DNA of 8,158 nucleotides from Paracoccaceae bacterium (lineage in GTDB: Bacteria; Pseudomonadota; Alphaproteobacteria; Rhodobacterales; Rhodobacteraceae). Shown here piece after piece: positions 1 through 6,401 of the stretch; position 1 is the stretch's first letter; each line of letters opens with the position of its first letter. The notes beneath the pieces are model-generated. The model searched no databases. It worked only from the letters and a program-made list of their open reading frames with translations, and was not told the DNA's origin. The translations under genes were made by a program, and so were the position numbers. The stretch spans positions 1 through 8,158 of the forward strand of contig CABZJG010000080.1 in the NCBI GenBank assembly GCA_902525995.1, read 5' to 3'.

Positions 1-131
1 TACTGGAAAAGAGGAATTCATAAACGTGACTTAGGATTTTTATTTACCCTTGGCGAGCAAAATCAACCTGATGCATCGTAATAAATTTTCAACACCAGAT
101 GATGCAGGACAGGCGCTCTATAATCGATGGT
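1..131. other. left-edge stretch without a supported gene
   Basis: This is the region downstream of the priA stop. On the plus strand, reading from base 1, there are 26 open codons ending in TAA at 79-81, which could be the tail of a gene entering from the left. The third codon positions are strikingly AT-rich compared with the genes in the window, and I do not recognise the peptide, so it may equally be non-coding. On the minus strand an ATG at 21-19 opens toward the left edge but has no visible ribosome binding site. I see no clear hairpin terminator for priA here. Confidence 0.5.
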
Positions 132-2327
132 TTACAAAAAGCTCTGCGGATCAATATCCACCGCAAGCCTTAAATCTCCTTTCGGCGCAAAGGCTTGTAG
201 CCACTGGCGAATGGCGGCCTGAACCGGCGCTGTCTTATCGCACTTAATCAAAAGCCGCACTCTGTGGCGGCCCCGAATGCGGGCAATGGGCGCCGAGGCG
301 GGTCCGAAAACCTGTGCGCCGATAGCCAAAAGCGGGTGGGCATTTTGCGCCAGACGCGTGCCAAAATCAAAAGCCGCCTCGGGGTTAGAGGCGCTGATAA
401 CGATACCAACCATGCGACCAAAAGGAGGGGCAGCAGCCTCTTGGCGCGCCTGCGCCTCGGCATCCCAGAACTCTTCTTCATTGCCGGTCAGGATGCTTGT
501 CATCACCGGATGCTCGGGTTGGTGGGTTTGCAGCAGTGCCACGCCCGGTTGGTCCGCCCGTCCGGCGCGGCCGGCCACCTGCCGCATCAGCTGAAACGTT
601 CGCTCTGCCGCGCGCAAATCCGATCCATGCAGGCCCAGATCCGCATCAATCACGCCCACCAGCGTCAATTTTGGAAAATTATGACCTTTGGCCACCAGCT
701 GGGTGCCAATGATAATATCTGCGGCACCCTCCGCTATTTCTTTGATCTGTTCTTTGAGCGCCCGCGCCGTGCCAAACATATCCGAAGAAAGAGTCACTAT
801 GCGGGCCTGTGGAAAAAGCTCTGCGGTTTCTTCGGCAAGCCGCTCTACCCCCGGACCAACGGCAGCCAGCTTGTCCTCTGCATGGCAGGACGGGCAGCTT
901 GTGGGTTTGGCCTGACTGTCACCGCATTGGTGGCACACCAAACGATTTAAAAACCGATGTTCGACCATTCGCGCATCACAATGCGTGCATCCGATTTGCA
1001 TTCCGCAGGCACGGCATAGTGTAATCGGGGCATAACCGCGACGATTGAGAAACAAAAGCACTTGCTCTGAGCGCTCCAGCCGCATCTGCACCTGCGCTGC
1101 CAAGGTGTCCGATATCCACCGGTTCGAAGGTAAATTTTCCGACCGCATGTCGATGGTTTCAATGGTTGGCAAAACAGAAGGTCCGAACCGGTCGGTTAGA
1201 TCAATTCGGTGGTATTTTCCCGCCCCCGCATTGGTCCAGCTTTCCAAGCTTGGCGTGGCCGAGGCCAGCACCACTTTCGCACCTGCAATCGAAGCTCTTA
1301 AAACCGCCATGTCTCGGGCGTGATATCGCACCCCGTCTTGCTGTTTATATGAGCTGTCATGTTCTTCATCGACCACAATCAATCCAAGACTGCGAAACGG
1401 TAAAAACAGCGCCGAGCGGGCGCCGACCACCAGTTCAGCCTGTCCTTGGCCTACCATTTTCCAGATGCGGCGACGTTCGGTCATGGTCACGCCCGAATGC
1501 CATTCTGCCGGCCGCACGCCGAACCGGCTTTCAACGCGCTGCAAAAATTCACCTGTCAGAGCGATTTCAGGCAGCAAAACCAAAGCCTGCTGGCCTTGCC
1601 AGAGGGTTTGTGCAACGGCTTCTAGATAAACCTCGGTTTTGCCCGATCCCGTGACACCGCGAAGCAAAGCGGTGCTATAGGCATCTTGTGTGATCAGCGC
1701 GTTCAAGTGGTCCACTGCTGCTGATTGCGCCTTGGTGAGCGTTTTGCCGGTTTTATCGGGATTTAGACGTTCAAACGGGCGATCGCGCGGCGCGACCTTT
1801 TCAACAACGGCGCCTGATGGCAGCATCCCTTTGATCACCGAAGTGGACACCCCTGCAAGTCCGGCAAGCTCTTTGAGTGTAAAGCCCGCGCCCCCGTAAG
1901 TTTCAAAAATATCTAGAACACGTTCTCGGGCTTTGGTTATTTTAATCGCTGTCTTGTTTCCGGGATAATAGATTTTGCGCATTGAGGGCGGATCGCTCAA
2001 CCCCGGTGCCCGGGTGGCCAAGCGCAACATCGCAGAAAAGGGCGTGACTGTGTAATCTGCGGCGCGCTGCAAAAATAACTTCATTTCTGGTGTCATCGGC
2101 GCAACGTCAAGCACCCGAAGCACGGGGCGAATTTTAGCTGCGTCATAACCGCCTTGCCCAGCCCCCCAAACGACCCCCAAAACTTTGCGCGGCCCAAGCG
2201 GCACCTCAACATATGCGCCGTCGAAACATCCACCTTCGGGCGCACGATAATCCAAGGCCCGCTCAATCGGCTGCGTGGTGATCACCGAAATAAGATCATC
2301 TTGCTTAAAAAAAGCTGCCTGTTGCAC
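132..2327 (-). CDS. priA: primosomal protein N' (replication restart helicase PriA)
   Basis: PriA is a superfamily 2 3'-to-5' DNA helicase that recognises stalled or collapsed forks and reloads the replicative helicase. Numbered from the GTG start (731 residues), an N-terminal DNA-binding domain (the TTQPIERALDY region near residues 17-27) precedes the helicase core. The core holds Walker A GVTGSGKTE (224-232), Walker B DEEH (320-323), SATP (356-359) and motif VI QVAGRAGR (583-590). Eight cysteines in four CxxC pairs (438/441, 447/450, 465/468, 478/481) form the family's two-zinc insertion. The length is normal for the family and all core motifs are intact. An upstream in-frame ATG at 2381 would add 18 residues, but it lacks a good ribosome binding site and would leave only 34 bases before the divergent tal start. 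The GTG is preceded by GGAG at a 6-base spacing and gives an N-terminus that fits my recollection of relatives. The identity is certain; the start is probable. Confidence 0.96.
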   Translation of the reverse strand: MQQAAFFKQDDLISVITTQPIERALDYRAPEGGCFDGAYVEVPLGPRKVLGVVWGAGQGGYDAAKIRPVLRVLDVAPMTPEMKLFLQRAADYTVTPFSAMLRLATRAPGLSDPPSMRKIYYPGNKTAIKITKARERVLDIFETYGGAGFTLKELAGLAGVSTSVIKGMLPSGAVVEKVAPRDRPFERLNPDKTGKTLTKAQSAAVDHLNALITQDAYSTALLRGVTGSGKTEVYLEAVAQTLWQGQQALVLLPEIALTGEFLQRVESRFGVRPAEWHSGVTMTERRRIWKMVGQGQAELVVGARSALFLPFRSLGLIVVDEEHDSSYKQQDGVRYHARDMAVLRASIAGAKVVLASATPSLESWTNAGAGKYHRIDLTDRFGPSVLPTIETIDMRSENLPSNRWISDTLAAQVQMRLERSEQVLLFLNRRGYAPITLCRACGMQIGCTHCDARMVEHRFLNRLVCHQCGDSQAKPTSCPSCHAEDKLAAVGPGVERLAEETAELFPQARIVTLSSDMFGTARALKEQIKEIAEGAADIIIGTQLVAKGHNFPKLTLVGVIDADLGLHGSDLRAAERTFQLMRQVAGRAGRADQPGVALLQTHQPEHPVMTSILTGNEEEFWDAEAQARQEAAAPPFGRMVGIVISASNPEAAFDFGTRLAQNAHPLLAIGAQVFGPASAPIARIRGRHRVRLLIKCDKTAPVQAAIRQWLQAFAPKGDLRLAVDIDPQSFL

Positions 2328-2333
2328 GCTTTG

Positions 2334-2337
2334 CTCC
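2334..2337 (-). promoter_or_regulatory. ribosome binding site selecting the priA GTG start
   Basis: On the minus strand GGAG lies 6 bases before the GTG at 2327-2325. The competing ATG at 2381-2379 has no comparable purine-rich element at the right distance. This site is the main sequence argument for the shorter PriA. Confidence 0.6.
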
Positions 2338-2415
2338 GCGTTGGGGGTTTTCCAAGGGCTTAACTTGCAGTAAAGCCACATAAAGCCTAGGCCAACCCAT
2401 CAAAGGATCAAAGCC

Positions 2416-3069
2416 ATGAAATTTTTTGTAGATTCCGCCGAAATTGACCAGATTGCCGAATTGAACGATCTCGGAATGGTTGATGGGGTCACCACCAACC
2501 CGTCATTAATCATGAAATCCAGCCGCGATATTATCGAAGTGACCAAGGAAATTTGTAGCATCGTGTCCGGCCCGGTCAGTGCAGAGGTAACCGCCACCGA
2601 AGCGGAAACGATGATTGCAGAAGGCCGTAAGCTGAGCAAAATTGCAGACAATATTGCGATTAAAGTGCCGCTAACCTGGGATGGGTTGAAAGCCTGTAAA
2701 GTGCTTTCAGGCGAAGGAAACATGGTCAATGTGACTTTGTGTTTTTCTGCCAATCAGGCGCTTTTGGCCGCCAAAGCCGGGGCTACATTTATTTCGCCCT
2801 TTATTGGCCGGCTGGATGATATCAACATTGATGGCATGGACCTGATCGAAGATATTCGGGTGATTTACGACAATTATGGCTTTGAAACGCAAATCCTTGC
2901 CGCTTCGATCCGGACGGTTAACCATGTGCTTGAAAGCGCGCGCATCGGGGCAGATGTGATGACCGCCCCGCCCGCCGTGATCAAAAGTCTGGCAAGTCAC
3001 CCCCTCACAGATAAGGGTTTGGCTGCATTTTTGGCTGATATTGAAAAAACTGGGCAAAAAATCCTGTAA
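2416..3069 (+). CDS. tal: transaldolase, small bacterial (FSA-like, subfamily 3B) type
   Basis: Transaldolase moves a dihydroxyacetone unit between sugar phosphates (sedoheptulose-7-P and glyceraldehyde-3-P to erythrose-4-P and fructose-6-P) in the cytoplasmic non-oxidative pentose phosphate pathway. The 217-residue length is that of the short single-barrel branch. Visible marks are the start MKFFVDSAEI with Asp6, VTTNPSL at 25-31, the Schiff-base lysine K83 in NIAIKVPLT, and SPFIGRLDD at 127-135. Two positions separate transaldolase from fructose-6-phosphate aldolase in this family: Glu57 (aldolase has Gln) and Phe129 (aldolase has Tyr). Both are of the transaldolase kind here. AAAGGA at 2402-2407 lies 8 bases before the ATG and supports the start. 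It is the first gene of the rightward cluster, with the DUF484 gene 43 bases downstream. Confidence 0.95.
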   Translation: MKFFVDSAEIDQIAELNDLGMVDGVTTNPSLIMKSSRDIIEVTKEICSIVSGPVSAEVTATEAETMIAEGRKLSKIADNIAIKVPLTWDGLKACKVLSGEGNMVNVTLCFSANQALLAAKAGATFISPFIGRLDDINIDGMDLIEDIRVIYDNYGFETQILAASIRTVNHVLESARIGADVMTAPPAVIKSLASHPLTDKGLAAFLADIEKTGQKIL

Positions 3070-3112
3070 ATCTGTATAAGGCCTCATATATTTTTCACAA
3101 AGGGGCAGCCAG

Positions 3113-3826
3113 ATGACCACACCGCCCAAAATTGACAGCGCCTTGCGCGAGAAGATCATAGCGCAACCAGATGTTATTCTGGACGATCAGGATCTGATGC
3201 AGGCTTTGGTTGACGCCAACAGTCAATCGCTGGGGGGCAACATTGTCGATCTGAGAGGGATCGCAATGGACCGTTTGGAAACGCGGCTGGATCGGCTGGA
3301 AGAATTGCACCGCAGTGTGATTGCCGCCTCTTATGAAAGCCTCTCTGGCATCAATCAAGTCCAGAGGGCCATTTTGCGGATGATGGACGCGGTAGATTTC
3401 CAACAGTTTCTCAACGATCTGCAGGGCGATGTGGCGGATATATTGCGTGTGCAATCAATCAAGCTGGTGCTTGAAACGCGGCAGTCGGATACAAAATCAA
3501 ACCATGCTTTTGCAAATATTAGCGACGCGATAACGGTTGTCGTTCCCGGGTTCATCGAAGCCTATCTGACCCAAGGAAAAAACACTTTAGCGCGGGATGT
3601 AACACTGCGAAAAATCCAGTATGGCGCGGAACAGGTTTATGGAGATGCGGCTGAATTCCTGCGCTCTGAAGCCGCCTTAAAATTGGATTTTGGACGCGGT
3701 AAGCTGCCCGGCCTGCTGCTTATGGGGTCTGATGACCCGCATCAATTCACGCCGCAGCATGGCACTGATCTGCTGGCGTTTTTTGGCGGCGTGTTCGAGC
3801 GGGTGATGCGGCGCTGGCTGGCATGA
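3113..3826 (+). CDS. DUF484 family protein (GAF-like)
   Basis: This 237-residue cytoplasmic protein matches the DUF484 family, whose E. coli member YigA is encoded directly before xerC. Residues about 12-45 are the family's N-terminal segment (IIAQPDVILDDQDLMQAL). Residues about 45-80 are charged and leucine-rich and likely form a coiled coil. The rest resembles a GAF-type sensory fold ending in GLLLMGSDDPHQFTP (200-214) and GTDLLAFFGGVFERVM. There is no catalytic motif and no membrane segment. AAAGGGG at 3099-3105 lies 7 bases before the ATG. The stop overlaps the xerC start in ATGA (3823-3826), so the two are probably translationally coupled. The molecular function is unknown; the conserved neighbourhood suggests, without proving, a link to XerC. 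Confidence 0.9.
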   Translation: MTTPPKIDSALREKIIAQPDVILDDQDLMQALVDANSQSLGGNIVDLRGIAMDRLETRLDRLEELHRSVIAASYESLSGINQVQRAILRMMDAVDFQQFLNDLQGDVADILRVQSIKLVLETRQSDTKSNHAFANISDAITVVVPGFIEAYLTQGKNTLARDVTLRKIQYGAEQVYGDAAEFLRSEAALKLDFGRGKLPGLLLMGSDDPHQFTPQHGTDLLAFFGGVFERVMRRWLA

Positions 3827-4746
3827 TATCCATTGCGCCAGCCGCCCAGCAGGCCCTTAAAGAATGGCTGGCCGTCAAAATATCAATCGAAGCGAAATCA
3901 GAAAAAACTGCGCAAGCCTATGAGCGCGATGTGCTCGATTTTTTAGCCTTTCTTGGTCAGCATTATGGTGGTCAATCTGGGCTGAAGGCCTTGGCCAAAG
4001 TCTCTGTATCCGATATGCGCGCCTGGATGGCACAAATGCGGATTAGCAATGTTAGCCCCCGCAGTTTGGCGCGCAAATTATCAGCGGTGAAAAGTTTTTA
4101 CCGCTGGCTTGCGCAGCGCGAGGGCTTTGATGCCACAGCGGTTCTATCCATGCGCGCGCCAAAATTTCAGGCCAAGCTGCCACGGCCACTGTCGCCGCAA
4201 GCAGCGCAGGATATGATCGACAGGGTCGAAGTTCAATCCCTGACCCCATGGGTGGCTGCCCGCGATGCGGCGGTAGTTACTTTGCTGTACGGGTGCGGTT
4301 TGCGCATTTCCGAAGCGCTGTCTTTGCTCGGCCGCGATGCGCCGCTGCCAGAGGTGCTGCGCATTTTGGGCAAAGGCGGAAAGGAAAGGATCGTCCCGGT
4401 GATTGGTACCGCACGCGATGCAGTGGACCATTACACGCAGCTTTGCCCTTTCGATCTTGTGCCGGATCACCCCTTGTTTCGCGGCGTCCGAGGCGGCGGA
4501 TTGAACCCGCGACAAGTTCAAAAAGTAATGCAATCTGCACGTTTGCAACTTGGGCTTCCCGCCAGCGCCACACCTCATGCCCTTCGCCATAGTTTTGCCA
4601 CGCATCTGCTGAACGCCGGAGGCGATTTACGTGCGATACAAGAACTTTTAGGACACGCAAGCCTGTCGACAACCGAAGCCTACACAGCTGTTGATAGTGC
4701 GCGGTTGATGCAGGTCTATGCGAAAACGCATCCCAAGGCAAAATAG
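3823..4746 (+). CDS. xerC: tyrosine recombinase XerC
   Basis: XerC acts with XerD at the chromosomal dif site to resolve dimer chromosomes, with FtsK activating the reaction at the division septum. The 307-residue length is typical of Xer proteins. Residues about 9-105 form the N-terminal SAM-like core-binding domain. The C-terminal catalytic domain has the full active site: R161 (GLRISEAL), K184 (LGKGGKER), H252 and R255 (PHALRHSFATHLL), H278 (LLGHASLSTTEAY) and nucleophile Y287. Nothing suggests an integrase of a mobile element: there is no adjoining attachment site or phage gene, and the gene sits next to DUF484, the usual neighbour of xerC. The XerC rather than XerD assignment rests on that neighbourhood. 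Translation probably re-initiates at the ATGA overlap with the upstream gene. Confidence 0.94.
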   Translation: MISIAPAAQQALKEWLAVKISIEAKSEKTAQAYERDVLDFLAFLGQHYGGQSGLKALAKVSVSDMRAWMAQMRISNVSPRSLARKLSAVKSFYRWLAQREGFDATAVLSMRAPKFQAKLPRPLSPQAAQDMIDRVEVQSLTPWVAARDAAVVTLLYGCGLRISEALSLLGRDAPLPEVLRILGKGGKERIVPVIGTARDAVDHYTQLCPFDLVPDHPLFRGVRGGGLNPRQVQKVMQSARLQLGLPASATPHALRHSFATHLLNAGGDLRAIQELLGHASLSTTEAYTAVDSARLMQVYAKTHPKAK

Positions 4747-4747
4747 C

Positions 4748-4768
4748 GATTTGCATTATGTGCAAATC
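4748..4768. repeat. perfect 8-bp inverted repeat between xerC and pcs
   Basis: The arms GATTTGCA (4748-4755) and TGCAAATC (4761-4768) are exact reverse complements around TTATG. The repeat begins one base after the xerC stop codon and ends 17 bases before the pcs ATG. It could be a protein-binding operator controlling pcs, or a modest RNA hairpin in the intercistronic region. It is AT-rich and has no run of T after it, so it is a poor intrinsic terminator. The role is inferred; only the symmetry is seen. Confidence 0.6.
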
Positions 4769-4785
4769 TACGGCATGACAGGTTT

Positions 4786-5481
4786 ATGACGATTAGGTTA
4801 CAAGCACTTGGTGTGCATCTTTTCACAGCAACAGGCGCGGTTTTTGCGATGCTTGCGATGCTCGCGGCTTCTGAAGCCAAATGGAGCTTGATGTTTCTTT
4901 GGCTCATTGTTGCCTTTGGTGTGGACGGCATTGATGGCGCCTTGGCGCGCAAATATGACGTCAAGAAAAACGCCCCGCGCTTTGATGGCGTTTTGCTTGA
5001 CCTGATCATTGACTACCTCACCTATGTATTCATTCCTGCCTTTGCGCTTTTCAAATCGGGCTTGCTGCCGGGATGGACCGGATGGTTTGCAATATTTATT
5101 ATAACCTTTGCCTCAGCGATGTACTTTTGTGACAGCAATATGAAGACCAAGGACAACAGTTTTCATGGTTTTCCGGGCTGCTGGAACATGTTGGTGCTGG
5201 TGCTGTTTGCCCTATCGCCCAATTTCTGGATTATTTTAATCATCGTGGCCGCGCTTGCGGTGGCCATGTTTCTGCCCCTCAAGTTTATTCATCCGGTGCG
5301 AACAAAACGCTGGCGGTGGCTATCACTGCCGCTGTCACTGGGCTGGATCTTTTTTGCCGTCTGGGCCGCATGGGTGGATTTTCATCCCCAAAGCTGGGCG
5401 CATTGGGGATTGGTCATCACATCGGTCTATTTGGTCTGTGCAGGGATCGTGCAGCAAATTATACCGGCGTCTAAGACTTAA
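4786..5481 (+). CDS. pcs: phosphatidylcholine synthase (CDP-diacylglycerol:choline phosphatidyltransferase)
   Basis: Pcs makes phosphatidylcholine in one step from CDP-diacylglycerol and free choline, releasing CMP, in the inner membrane. The 231-residue protein carries the CDP-alcohol phosphatidyltransferase motif in the long-spaced form I recall for Pcs: D50-G51-x2-A54-R55-x12-G68-x3-D72-x3-D76, with twelve residues where most relatives have eight. Other Pcs-like stretches are HGFPGCWNML (127-136) and FLPLKFIHPVRTKR (162-175). It is strongly hydrophobic, with roughly seven or eight membrane segments. The ATG puts VHLFTATG near residue 10, as in relatives I remember, although its ribosome binding site (AGG only 3 bases away) is weak. 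It follows xerC by 39 bases, so it may share that transcript. The last 11 bases overlap the 3' end of the convergent permease gene. Confidence 0.92.
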   Translation: MTIRLQALGVHLFTATGAVFAMLAMLAASEAKWSLMFLWLIVAFGVDGIDGALARKYDVKKNAPRFDGVLLDLIIDYLTYVFIPAFALFKSGLLPGWTGWFAIFIITFASAMYFCDSNMKTKDNSFHGFPGCWNMLVLVLFALSPNFWIILIIVAALAVAMFLPLKFIHPVRTKRWRWLSLPLSLGWIFFAVWAAWVDFHPQSWAHWGLVITSVYLVCAGIVQQIIPASKT

Positions 5482-6274
5482 GCTGGTAGCCAACCCGAAA
5501 CATCGCCCAAGCCAAAACGGAAAGCGCCATAGTGCTGAGGGTGCACACCGCCAGACCAACGGCTGGCGCGCTGTCCGAGACATCAATGACAGCAAAGCGA
5601 AAACCATCAATAAGATAAAAAATTGGGTTCCACAGCGTAAGCTGCCGGATTGGGTCGGGCAAAGCCTCGATGGAGTAAAAACTGCCCGATAAAAAGGCCA
5701 GTGGGGTGATGATAAAATTGGTGATTGCCGACATTTGATCGTATTTCTGTGCATGAATGGCCGCAATGATGCCAATCGCCCCCAGCATGGCCGAGCCTAA
5801 AAAGGCAAAGGCAAGCGCGTAAAAAGGATGCGCAAGCCCAATGCCTAAGATTAGAACCATTCCCAACCACAGCCCTATTGCCAAACACATACCGCGTGCC
5901 ACCGCTCCGGCCAGATAACCGGCCACCAACTCGCTTGCTGACAGGGGCGGCATCAATGTGTCCACAATGTTGCCTTGCACCTTGGCCGTCATAATCGACG
6001 ATGTGGTATTGGCAAAAGCATTCTGGATCACCGTCATCATCGTGATCCCCGGCGCCAAAAACACCACAAACGGGAGCCCCATGACATCGCCCCGCCTTGG
6101 ACCTATGGCAATATTGAATATCATCAGGAACAAAGCAGCGGTCACCATCGGCGCCAGCAAAGTTTGGGTTCGAACCGACATAAACCGCTGAACTTCGCGT
6201 GAGGTCAAGGTCATCAACCCCAACCAATTGACGCGACCAAACCGCCGTATTCCGATGTTATGATCAAACTGCAT
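5471..6274 (-). CDS. ABC-2 type transporter permease
   Basis: This 267-residue protein is the membrane subunit of an ABC-2 family exporter, a group that includes YadH-, NodJ- and drug/polysaccharide-export permeases. A cytoplasmic N-terminus of about 38 residues (TLTSREVQRFMSVRTQTLLAP) is followed by about six hydrophobic segments near 39-57, 68-85, 117-145, 150-173, 183-200 and 236-257. Typical ABC-2 features are ITPLAFLSGSFYSIEALP (189-206) and NPIFYLIDGFRFAVI (216-230). The start is supported by AGAGG (plus-strand 6281-6285) 6 bases before the ATG. No ATP-binding subunit is encoded in the window: the gene is alone on its strand, facing pcs and back to back with gcrA. The partner must be encoded elsewhere. 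The substrate cannot be told from sequence. Confidence 0.9.
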   Translation of the reverse strand: MQFDHNIGIRRFGRVNWLGLMTLTSREVQRFMSVRTQTLLAPMVTAALFLMIFNIAIGPRRGDVMGLPFVVFLAPGITMMTVIQNAFANTTSSIMTAKVQGNIVDTLMPPLSASELVAGYLAGAVARGMCLAIGLWLGMVLILGIGLAHPFYALAFAFLGSAMLGAIGIIAAIHAQKYDQMSAITNFIITPLAFLSGSFYSIEALPDPIRQLTLWNPIFYLIDGFRFAVIDVSDSAPAVGLAVCTLSTMALSVLAWAMFRVGYQLKS

Positions 6275-6306
6275 AGCAGACCTCTGATTTCTTTGCTCTT
6301 GGTGTC

Positions 6307-6334
6307 TTGTAACTCTTTCTGTGATGTATAAAAT
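6307..6334 (+). promoter_or_regulatory. candidate sigma-70 type promoter of gcrA
   Basis: TTGTAA (6307-6312) and TAAAAT (6329-6334) stand 16 bases apart in the permease/gcrA divergent gap. TG at 6326-6327 lies shortly upstream of the -10-like box, within GTATAAAAT. Transcription would begin around 6341, giving a leader of about 60 bases that contains the hairpin at 6357-6383. The same A/T block read on the minus strand (TATTTTATA) could serve the permease, but I find no matching -35 there. The call rests on motif resemblance only. Confidence 0.35.
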
Positions 6335-6356
6335 AGGCCCCTGATTAAAATTTCTA

Positions 6357-6383
6357 AAAGCGGTCGATTTTGTCGGCCGCTTT
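6357..6383 (+). promoter_or_regulatory. strong hairpin in the presumed gcrA leader
   Basis: The left arm (6357-6367) pairs with the right arm (6373-6383) over 11 bp with one G-U wobble (T64 with G76) and a 5-base loop, TTTTG. The core is AAAGCGG against CCGCTTT. On the opposite strand the wobble becomes an A-C mismatch, so plus-strand RNA folds better. A 9-base direct repeat, TTTCTAAAA, occurs at 6351-6359 and 6381-6389. The hairpin ends 7 bases before the GGGA ribosome binding site (6391-6394) of gcrA. It could be a leader control element, a terminator with a short T run, or a barrier to antisense transcription arriving from the right. Confidence 0.65.
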
Positions 6384-6401
6384 CTAAAATGGGAATGACA
6401 G

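Noticed and set aside
1..81. Tail of a plus-strand gene entering from the left edge
   Set aside because: Twenty-six open codons are not significant, third positions are unusually AT-rich for this genome, and the peptide is not recognisable. It is kept only as a note in the left-edge entry.
50..247. Plus-strand frame of 65 codons overlapping the end of priA
   Set aside because: It starts with TTG without a good ribosome binding site and more than half lies antisense to the PriA C-terminus.
264..950. Long open frame of 228 codons on the plus strand inside priA
   Set aside because: It lies wholly antisense to the conserved C-terminal half of PriA, and its translation has no recognisable domain. 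Codon structure of the minus-strand gene explains it.
2360..2374. CtrA-like site TTAA-N7-TAAA in the priA/tal gap
   Set aside because: It has one mismatch to TTAA-N7-TTAA, and a motif of this degeneracy is expected a few times by chance in 8 kb. A looser version before gcrA (6345-6359, TTAA-N7-AAAA) is weaker still.
3823..4746. XerC as a phage or genomic-island integrase
   Set aside because: The length, active-site spacing, DUF484 neighbour and absence of att repeats, tRNA or other mobile genes all favour the housekeeping Xer recombinase.
6168..6178. GGGTTCGAACC resembling a tRNA T-loop
   Set aside because: It lies inside the permease coding sequence and no cloverleaf with acceptor or anticodon arms can be built around it.
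5607..6227. A 206-codon open frame on the minus strand within the permease gene
   Set aside because: It is in another frame of the same strand as the clear ABC-2 permease; its translation is rich in His, Gly and Cys without any motif, as expected of an out-of-frame reading.
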